Shown: positions 1-4,375 of the stretch, piece after piece
Position numbering within the stretch: position 1 is the first letter of the stretch
How the letters are laid out: each line of letters begins with the position of its first letter
Assembly (NCBI GenBank): GCA_947488635.1
Contig: CANLAY010000029.1
Span: forward strand, 1-9,273
DNA: 9,273 bases
DNA from: Candidatus Nanopelagicaceae bacterium
Lineage (GTDB): Bacteria > Actinomycetota > Actinomycetes > Nanopelagicales > Nanopelagicaceae
Reading direction: 5' to 3'
Program-made: the position numbers and the translations under genes
Notes under the pieces: model-generated
What the model was told of the DNA's origin: nothing
The model's database searches: none
What the model saw: only the letters and a program-made list of their open reading frames with translations

Positions 1-252
1 GGGGTTGAAAAGCATCCAACGATTGTTGGCGATCATGTTCGTATCGGTAGCGACACCATGTTGGTTGCTCCAGTAAATATCGGTGATGGGGCTTACACCG
101 CCGCCGGGTCAGTAATTACTGAAGATGTTCCTCCTGGTGCGATCGGCGTTGGTCGATCTAAGCAACGGAATGTATTAGGTTGGGTCATGCGCAAGCGGGC
201 TGGTTCCAAGTCAGCACAAGCAGCCGAAGCTAAAGAATCGAAAGGTTTGTAA
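1..252 (+). CDS. glmU: GlmU C-terminal fragment (bifunctional UDP-GlcNAc pyrophosphorylase / glucosamine-1-phosphate N-acetyltransferase)
   Basis: The last 83 residues of GlmU are present and the gene enters from the left edge in frame 1. GlmU makes UDP-N-acetylglucosamine in the cytoplasm in two steps, acetylation of glucosamine-1-phosphate and then uridylylation, feeding peptidoglycan synthesis. What remains is the end of the left-handed beta-helix acetyltransferase domain: hexapeptide-repeat sequence around residues 7-50 of the fragment ([17 protein letters not shown], then [20 protein letters not shown]), the GVGRSKQRN acetyl-CoA-side segment, and a charged, Ala/Lys-rich tail. These match the family closely. 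The N-terminal pyrophosphorylase domain lies outside the window. The TAA stop at 250-252 directly abuts the prs ATG, so the two are almost certainly co-transcribed and translationally linked. The ATG at 58 is an internal methionine, not the gene start. Confidence 0.97.
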   Translation, partial: GVEKHPTIVGDHVRIGSDTMLVAPVNIGDGAYTAAGSVITEDVPPGAIGVGRSKQRNVLGWVMRKRAGSKSAQAAEAKESKGL

Positions 253-1233
253 ATGAGCGAGATCCGGTTATCTTCCGAAAAGCGTTTACGACTTTTTGCC
301 GGCCGCGGTTTCCCTGAATTAGCTGATGAAGTTGCTGCCGAACTCGGAATTCCATTAACTCCAACATCTGCCTACGACTTTGCTAATGGCGAGATTTTTG
401 TTCGCTTCGAAGAATCAGTGCGTGGTTGTGATGCATTCGTAATTCAGAGCCACACCACACCAGTAAATAAGCAGATTATGGAACAACTAATCATGGTCGA
501 TGCTTTGAAGCGCGCATCTGCAAAGCGCATCACTGTTGTTGCACCTTTCTATGGTTATGCCCGCCAAGATAAGAAGAGTCGCGGTCGCGAGCCAATAACT
601 GCGCGATTAATGGCTGATCTATTTAAGACTGCTGGAGCCGATCGTTTGATGTGCGTTGATTTACATACTTCACAAATTCAAGGTTTCTTCGATGGCCCAG
701 TTGATCATTTATTCGCACTGCCAATGTTGGCTAACTATGTTGGCAGCAAAGTTGATCGCAGCAAGTTAACTATTGTCTCTCCTGACTCGGGCCGAGTTCG
801 TGTAGCAGAGCGTTGGTCAGATTTACTTGGCGGTTGCCCAATTGCCTTCATTCACAAAACTCGTGATCCACGTATTCCTAATGAATCATCGATAGGTCGC
901 GTGGTTGGTGATGTGCAAGGTCAGACTTGTGTAGTTATCGATGACATGATCGACACAGCTGGCACTATTACTAAAGCTGTCGATGCGCTATTTGATGCGG
1001 GTGCCAAAGATGTAATTATTGCTGCCACGCATGCAGTTTTCTCAGGACCTGCCATTGAACGCCTAAAGGGTTCACGTGCATCAGAAATTGTCATAACCAA
1101 TACTTTGCCAATAACGGATGATCAAAAATTTGATGGTTTAACTGTGCTTTCGATCGCCCCACTTCTAGCTCGGGCAATTCGCGAAGTATTCGAAGATGGC
1201 TCGGTCACCAGCCTCTTTGATGGCCATTCTTAA
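253..1233 (+). CDS. prs: Ribose-phosphate pyrophosphokinase (PRPP synthetase)
   Basis: Transfers pyrophosphate from ATP to ribose-5-phosphate to give PRPP, the precursor of purines, pyrimidines, histidine, tryptophan and NAD. The 326-residue length is normal for class I Prs. Visible landmarks are the N-terminal DFANGEIFVRFEESVRG segment (residues 42-58, ATP site), the Arg104-Gln105-Asp106 loop in FYGYARQDKKSRGRE, the metal/ATP-binding His138 in VDLHTSQIQGFFDGPVDH, SPDSG with Asp178, the flexible-loop K202-T-R204, and the PRPP-binding loop VVIDDMIDTAGTI (227-239) with Asp230-Asp231. No key residue is missing. The ATG follows the glmU stop with no gap, and an AAAGG about seven bases upstream, inside glmU, can serve as ribosome binding site. 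Expression probably depends on the glmU transcript. All arginine codons are CGN, the pattern of the core genes here. Confidence 0.98.
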   Translation: MSEIRLSSEKRLRLFAGRGFPELADEVAAELGIPLTPTSAYDFANGEIFVRFEESVRGCDAFVIQSHTTPVNKQIMEQLIMVDALKRASAKRITVVAPFYGYARQDKKSRGREPITARLMADLFKTAGADRLMCVDLHTSQIQGFFDGPVDHLFALPMLANYVGSKVDRSKLTIVSPDSGRVRVAERWSDLLGGCPIAFIHKTRDPRIPNESSIGRVVGDVQGQTCVVIDDMIDTAGTITKAVDALFDAGAKDVIIAATHAVFSGPAIERLKGSRASEIVITNTLPITDDQKFDGLTVLSIAPLLARAIREVFEDGSVTSLFDGHS

Positions 1234-1394
1234 GCCCATTCCAAGCGCGATTTGCGCTTAGCCACACCCATTCGCTAACCTGTGGCTCGTTCCGGCGAGG
1301 GTAAGAATTTTTTCCGTAATCGACGGCGTAGGTTTTAATCCTGCTGGAACTTTTGTGAAGTAACCGAAAGTAAACCTGACAGGAGCAAAGAAAA
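1234..1394 (+). promoter_or_regulatory. prs-rplY intergenic leader with inverted repeats; candidate rplY promoter
   Basis: This 161-base gap is the longest inside the glmU-prs-rplY-pth run and holds several small inverted repeats. AAGCGC/GCGCTT (1243-1248 with 1254-1259) has a 5-base loop. AGCCACA/TGTGGCT (1260-1266 with 1281-1287) has a 14-base loop. CTCG/CGAG (1286-1289 with 1296-1299) overlaps the second repeat and is followed eight bases later by a run of six T (1308-1313). These could be a weak prs terminator or an rplY 5' leader structure. TTGCGC (1252-1257) and TAACCT (1276-1281), 18 bases apart, fit a weak actinobacterial -35/-10 pair (TANNNT). The AGGAG at 1381-1385 is the rplY ribosome binding site. 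I do not recognise a known riboswitch or r-protein leader class. Confidence 0.35.
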
Positions 1395-2006
1395 ATGGCT
1401 GAGATTTCAATCAATGGCGTTCGCCGTACTGAATTTGGTAAAGGCGCATCACGTCGTAATCGCCGCGATGGTTTAGTTCCTGCAGTTATCTACGGACACG
1501 GTGAAACACCTGCCCACGTAACACTTCCAGCACGCGAGCTTGGCGTAGCGCTAAAGACTTCAAACGTCCTTCTAGATATTGTTATTGATGGCACAACTGT
1601 TCTAACTTTGCCTAAGGCTGTTGTTCGCAACGCACTTAAGGGAAACCTCGAGCACGTTGACTTAGTTTTGGTTCGCCGTGGCGAGCGCGTTGTTGTAGCT
1701 GTTCCAGTTCACACTTCTGGCGAGCACGATCGTGACGGAATTCTTGAGCACGTTCACCACTCAATCGAAGTTGAAACCGAAGCAACTTCTATTCCAAGCT
1801 TCTTCGAATTAGATCTAACTGGCATGGCTGCCGGCACATCTCTTTATGCCGAAGCCGTTGCATTGCCAGCTGGCGTAACACTTATCTCTGATCCAAAGAT
1901 GGTTGTTGTGCACCTTTCAGAGCGTTCAACTGCCGTTGAACCAGTCGTTGAAGCTGCACCAGCTGCTGCTGCGACACCTGCTGCTGAAGAGAAGAAAGAG
2001 TCTTAA
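1395..2006 (+). CDS. rplY: Large ribosomal subunit protein bL25, long CTC/TL5 form
   Basis: bL25 binds 5S rRNA in the large ribosomal subunit. At 203 residues this is the two-domain CTC/TL5 form rather than the ~95-residue E. coli type. Residues about 1-90 are the 5S-binding beta-barrel, with the family signature GKGASRRNRRDGLVPAVIYGHG starting near residue 16. Residues about 95-180 are the C-terminal TL5 domain (VPVHTSGEHDRDG... ELDLTGMAAGTSLYAEAVALPAGV). The last 23 residues form an Ala/Glu/Pro-rich tail ending in EEKKES, common in actinobacterial homologues and probably disordered. The start is supported by AGGAG ending nine bases upstream. It sits between prs and pth as in many bacteria and may have its own promoter in the preceding leader. 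Arginine codons are all CGN, consistent with a well-expressed gene. Confidence 0.96.
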   Translation: MAEISINGVRRTEFGKGASRRNRRDGLVPAVIYGHGETPAHVTLPARELGVALKTSNVLLDIVIDGTTVLTLPKAVVRNALKGNLEHVDLVLVRRGERVVVAVPVHTSGEHDRDGILEHVHHSIEVETEATSIPSFFELDLTGMAAGTSLYAEAVALPAGVTLISDPKMVVVHLSERSTAVEPVVEAAPAAAATPAAEEKKES

Positions 2007-2052
2007 TCGGTCGATCCCAACTCAACTAGTAATCTGAGGTCATGGATTTAAC

Positions 2053-2628
2053 ATGCTGTGGTTAGTAGTTGGGTTGGGCAATCCCGGCCCCGAATACGAA
2101 GCAACTCGCCATAACATCGGCCAATTAGTTGTTGATCAGTTAGCAAAATCTAACTCTGCTAAATGGAGTTCACATAAATCTCGTTGCGATATCGCTGAAT
2201 TTAAGTTAGGTGTTGGCGTTGATGCTGCCTCTGTCATCGTCGCTAAATCAAAGAGTTATATGAATGAATCTGGTGGCCCAGTTAAAGCCCTAGCTAATTT
2301 TTATAAAGTTGAGCTGGCAAACATTATTATTTTGCACGACGAGTTAGATATTCCATTTGCCGCAATTCGAAGCAAGGTAGCTGGCGGGGACAATGGCCAC
2401 AATGGATTGAAATCACTTACTTCTTCATTCGGCAGCGCTGAATATCTGCGCGTGCGTTTAGGAATCGGTCGCCCACCTGGCCAACAAGACCCCGGGGATT
2501 TTGTGTTAAAACAGTTTGCCTCAGCTGAAAAGAAAGAGTTAACGAATTTTATCTTGCGGGGCGCTGATTGCGTTGAATCGCTAATCACCCAAGGCTTAGA
2601 GCGTACTCAGTCAGCTTTTAACTCTTAA
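2053..2628 (+). CDS. pth: Peptidyl-tRNA hydrolase
   Basis: Cleaves the ester bond of peptidyl-tRNA that drops off the ribosome, recycling tRNA; usually essential. The 191 residues match bacterial Pth length. The catalytic set is complete: Asn10 in VVGLGNPGPEYEATRHNIG, catalytic His20 in the same block, Asn71 in SKSYMNESGGP, Asp96 in ILHDELDIP and Asn117 in GGDNGHNGLKSL. GIGRPPGQQDPGDFVLKQF (from residue 137) is the usual C-terminal block. ATG 2053 is the only in-frame ATG after the stop codon at 2035. The nearest Shine-Dalgarno-like sequence, GAGG at 2036-2039, is about 13 bases away, longer than ideal, so translation may be modest or partly coupled to rplY, whose stop is 46 bases upstream. 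No clear terminator follows. Confidence 0.97.
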   Translation: MLWLVVGLGNPGPEYEATRHNIGQLVVDQLAKSNSAKWSSHKSRCDIAEFKLGVGVDAASVIVAKSKSYMNESGGPVKALANFYKVELANIIILHDELDIPFAAIRSKVAGGDNGHNGLKSLTSSFGSAEYLRVRLGIGRPPGQQDPGDFVLKQFASAEKKELTNFILRGADCVESLITQGLERTQSAFNS

Positions 2629-2712
2629 GTTAACCAACTATTTCCCAAGTCTTAAACTAACGTCTAACTGCGTTTGGCCACCGTTAGCGCCATTTAGGTA
2701 GAACATTTGAGT

Positions 2713-2750
2713 GCTTCCCCGAGCCATCACTAAATAAGAAGGGGTAAAGC
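2713..2750 (+). promoter_or_regulatory. Possible ribosome-binding-site-sequestering hairpin ahead of the small CxxC gene
   Basis: GCTTCCCC (2713-2720) can pair with GGGG (2741-2744) and, after a two-base TA bulge, AAGC (2747-2750), giving eight base pairs around a 20-base loop. The 3' arm contains the GGGG of the only Shine-Dalgarno-like sequence (AAGAAGGGG, 2736-2744), and the ATG follows one base after the stem. Folding would therefore hide the ribosome binding site. The pairing is directly visible; a regulatory role is inference, and a stem of this size with a long loop can arise by chance. A weak promoter pair, TTGAGT (2707-2712) and TAAATA (2731-2736), overlaps it; if that were the real promoter, the transcript would start inside the hairpin and the fold would not form. 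Confidence 0.3.
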
Positions 2751-2751
2751 T

Positions 2752-2922
2752 ATGTCGTTTCTAATCGATTTTCCTAATTGTTATGTTTGTCGTTCCATAG
2801 AGTTAGAAATCATCCTAAATGATGAATTTGGCCCTATGACTCTGTGTGGTGAGTGTGGTTATTCCTGGATCGCAACTTTTGCGGATGTATCAACCGATAT
2901 TCCGCAATACCTAGCTTCTTAA
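2752..2922 (+). CDS. 56-residue four-cysteine (two CxxC) putative zinc-binding protein
   Basis: I do not recognise a family. The ORF encodes 56 residues from an ATG that is the only start after an in-frame TAA at 2731, with a good ribosome binding site (AAGAAGGGG) seven bases upstream. Cys10-Tyr-Val-Cys13 and Cys32-Gly-Glu-Cys35 form two CxxC knuckles 18 residues apart, the layout of a four-cysteine zinc ribbon. Residues 16-30 between the pairs are acidic and hydrophobic, and the C-terminal 20 residues (ATFADVSTDIPQYLAS) are acidic to neutral. No signal peptide or membrane segment is evident, so it is probably cytoplasmic. It lies 123 bases after pth and converges on the minus-strand genes. 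In Bacillus subtilis the gene between pth (spoVC) and mfd is fin/yabK, also a small zinc-binding CxxC protein; homology cannot be judged from this sequence alone. It could also be a chance ORF, but the cysteine pattern plus ribosome binding site argues against that. Confidence 0.7.
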   Translation: MSFLIDFPNCYVCRSIELEIILNDEFGPMTLCGECGYSWIATFADVSTDIPQYLAS

Positions 2923-2934
2923 AAGCAAATATTT

Positions 2935-3048
2935 CTATTCGTGGTGGAAGTCTTCACCACGACCTTTCTTAAATCTATTTCGTTTGAAACGTCGGCTATC
3001 TCGAAGCCAGCGCAGTTCTGCGATGAATTCTTTGAGCTTTAATCTCAT
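2935..3048 (-). CDS. 37-residue highly basic small protein, translationally coupled to gdh
   Basis: I do not recognise a family. The ORF begins MRLKLKEFIAELRWLRDSRR and continues with FKRNRFKKGRG and an acidic/histidine tail EDFHHE. It has 13 Lys/Arg against 6 Asp/Glu in 37 residues. The first ~16 residues could form a short amphipathic helix, and the middle is basic enough to bind RNA or membrane phosphate. Support for a real gene: its ATG overlaps the gdh TGA as ATGA, the usual coupling arrangement, and an AGGGG lies nine bases upstream (minus strand 3062-3058). That AGGGG falls in the only AGG arginine codon of gdh. Like gdh it uses AGA for some arginines (2 of 8). The stop, TAG at 2937-2935, is 12 bases from the stop of the convergent CxxC gene. 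It is too short for statistics, so a chance ORF remains possible. Confidence 0.5.
   Translation of the reverse strand: MRLKLKEFIAELRWLRDSRRFKRNRFKKGRGEDFHHE
2939..2962. terminator. Candidate bidirectional terminator hairpin between convergent genes
   Basis: TCGTGGTG (2939-2946) and CACCACGA (2955-2962) are perfect inverted repeats, an 8-bp GC-rich stem with an 8-base loop. On the plus strand it begins 17 bases after the stop of the small CxxC gene and is followed by pyrimidine-rich CCTTTCTT (2963-2970). On the minus strand the following bases are moderately T-rich (ATAGAAATATTTGCTTTT). Neither side has an uninterrupted T run, so efficiency is uncertain. The hairpin overlaps the final codons of the small minus-strand gene. 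Confidence 0.5.
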
Positions 3049-4280
3049 ATCAATGAGCCCCTAAGTTTAAATGCCTCTGAAACACGACCTACAGCCACAA
3101 TAAATGCAGCTGTTCTTAAATCTACCGAGTATTTATCAGCTACTTGATTTGTGTTATTAAAAGCGGTTGCCATTCGGGCATCTAGTTCATTTCTAAACTT
3201 TTCGATTGGCCAACTAAATTCCTGAATATTTTGAGTCCATTCAAAATAGGAGCCCATTACTCCGCCAGAGTTTGCCAGAATATCTGGCACGATAAATACG
3301 CCACTTTCTCTTAAATTCTTATCGGCCGAAATTGAGAGTGGTTGATTAGCACCTTCAATAATGAAACGAGCATTAATTCTGGTCATATTCTCAGAGTTAA
3401 TAACCCCGCCTAATGCTGCTGGAATCAGGACGTCGCACTTAACTTCAAGTACTTCGGCAGCACCAATTCTCTCGTTGACTTCAATTTCTGAAAGAGATTT
3501 TTTCCCAAAGAATTCCTTAATTTCTAGACCTTTTTCATCTTTGATTCCGCCTGTTACATCAGAGATCGCGATTACTTTCATCCCAAGTTCTTGACAGACG
3601 AGTGCGGTGTAACGTCCAACGTTTCCAAACCCTTGGATAGCAACTGTTGCACCTTTAACCTCGACATCATGTTGTCTTAAAGTTTCGGCCGCGACCATTG
3701 CAACGCCACGGCCAGTGGCTTCCTCTCGTCCCGGAGCACCGAACAGTTCCACAGGTTTACCTGTGACACATGCAGGCTGGAAGCCTTCTAGTCGATGGAA
3801 TTCATCCATCAACCAAGCCATTGTTTTTGAATCAGTTCCCATGTCAGGAGCTGGAATATCACGGTGGTGTCCTAAAACATGAACAAGCGATCTAGTCCAG
3901 CGCCGAATGATTTCTTCTTTCTCAATTTCTGTTAGCAATGATGCATCAACTGCCACGCCTCCTTTGGCGCCACCAAATGGAACGTCTATTAGTGCTGTTT
4001 TCCAAGTCATCAGCGAAGCAAGGGCACGTACTTCATCAAGGTCGACAGCTTGATGAAATCTAATTCCACCTTTTCTAGGTCCGCGAGCACTCGAATGTTG
4101 AACTCGGTAACCAGTTAAAACTTCGACATCATCTCCACGTCTTAGCGGGATAGAAATAACTACTTCGCGTTCGCAACTACTCAATGCACTAATAACTCCT
4201 GGCTTTAAGCCAAGAATTTCACCAGCTTGAGCTACTTTTTCATTTACTTCGTCAAAAGCCGATACGCCCGTGTGTGTCAT
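3045..4280 (-). CDS. gdh: Glutamate dehydrogenase (Glu/Leu/Phe/Val dehydrogenase family, RocG/GudB-like)
   Basis: Interconverts glutamate with 2-oxoglutarate and ammonium using a nicotinamide cofactor. The 411 residues match the ~420-residue hexameric class. The N-terminal substrate domain has Lys70 in GPRKGGIRF, Lys94 in MTWK, catalytic Lys106 in VPFGGAKGG and Asp146 in PAPDMGTD. The C-terminal Rossmann domain has GFGNVG (217-222) with an acidic Asp241 at the end of the following strand, which suggests NAD preference (inference). EGANQPL (309-315) and NSGGVMGSYFEW (337-348) are the usual family blocks. It lies 95 bases downstream of ppc on the same strand. No Shine-Dalgarno sequence precedes the ATG, but a TANNNT box seven bases upstream suggests a leaderless transcript. 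Eleven of 26 arginine codons are AGA/AGG, whereas prs, rplY, pth and ppc show none, so the gene may have been acquired separately. The exact amino-acid substrate within this dehydrogenase family is less certain than the family itself. Confidence 0.93.
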   Translation of the reverse strand: MTHTGVSAFDEVNEKVAQAGEILGLKPGVISALSSCEREVVISIPLRRGDDVEVLTGYRVQHSSARGPRKGGIRFHQAVDLDEVRALASLMTWKTALIDVPFGGAKGGVAVDASLLTEIEKEEIIRRWTRSLVHVLGHHRDIPAPDMGTDSKTMAWLMDEFHRLEGFQPACVTGKPVELFGAPGREEATGRGVAMVAAETLRQHDVEVKGATVAIQGFGNVGRYTALVCQELGMKVIAISDVTGGIKDEKGLEIKEFFGKKSLSEIEVNERIGAAEVLEVKCDVLIPAALGGVINSENMTRINARFIIEGANQPLSISADKNLRESGVFIVPDILANSGGVMGSYFEWTQNIQEFSWPIEKFRNELDARMATAFNNTNQVADKYSVDLRTAAFIVAVGRVSEAFKLRGSLI

Positions 4281-4287
4281 GGGAAGA

Positions 4288-4315
4288 AATTTAAGTCTTC
4301 AGCAAAAATGGTAAA
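4288..4315 (-). promoter_or_regulatory. Candidate gdh promoter placing the transcript start at the ATG
   Basis: Read on the minus strand, TTTACC (4315-4310, four of six matches to TTGACA) is followed after 16 bases by TAAATT (4293-4288), which fits the actinobacterial TANNNT -10. Only seven bases separate it from the gdh ATG at 4280, so transcription would begin at or next to the start codon. This agrees with the lack of any Shine-Dalgarno sequence there and with leaderless mRNAs being common in Actinobacteria. A run of six T on the minus strand (4324-4319) lies just upstream without a hairpin, so no ppc terminator is evident and read-through from ppc is also possible. Confidence 0.4.
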
Positions 4316-4375
4316 AGTAAAAAACAGGGCTATTTGGATGAAATTAAGGTAAACATCTGATCAGAATTGGCTAAA

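Noticed and set aside
1205..1414. 69-codon minus-strand open frame across the prs end and rplY leader
   Set aside because: Overlaps the end of prs and start of rplY, shows no family motif, and its composition is what an antisense shadow would give.
2042..2065. ATG at 2042 close to the GAGG as an alternative pth start or leader peptide
   Set aside because: It is out of frame with Pth, reaches a stop after seven codons and would leave out the conserved Pth N-terminus; the GAGG is only two bases from it, too close for initiation.
2301..2588. 95-codon minus-strand open frame inside pth
   Set aside because: Fully antisense to a catalytic-residue-complete Pth; no recognisable motif or ribosome binding site.
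3361..3594. 77-codon plus-strand open frame inside gdh
   Set aside because: Antisense shadow of the Rossmann domain of gdh; low-complexity Ser/Ile/Leu composition without motif.
4356..4365. 10-bp perfect palindrome TCTGATCAGA just downstream of ppc, considered as operator or terminator
   Set aside because: A single loopless short palindrome with no T run and no second copy; expected by chance in a window of this size.
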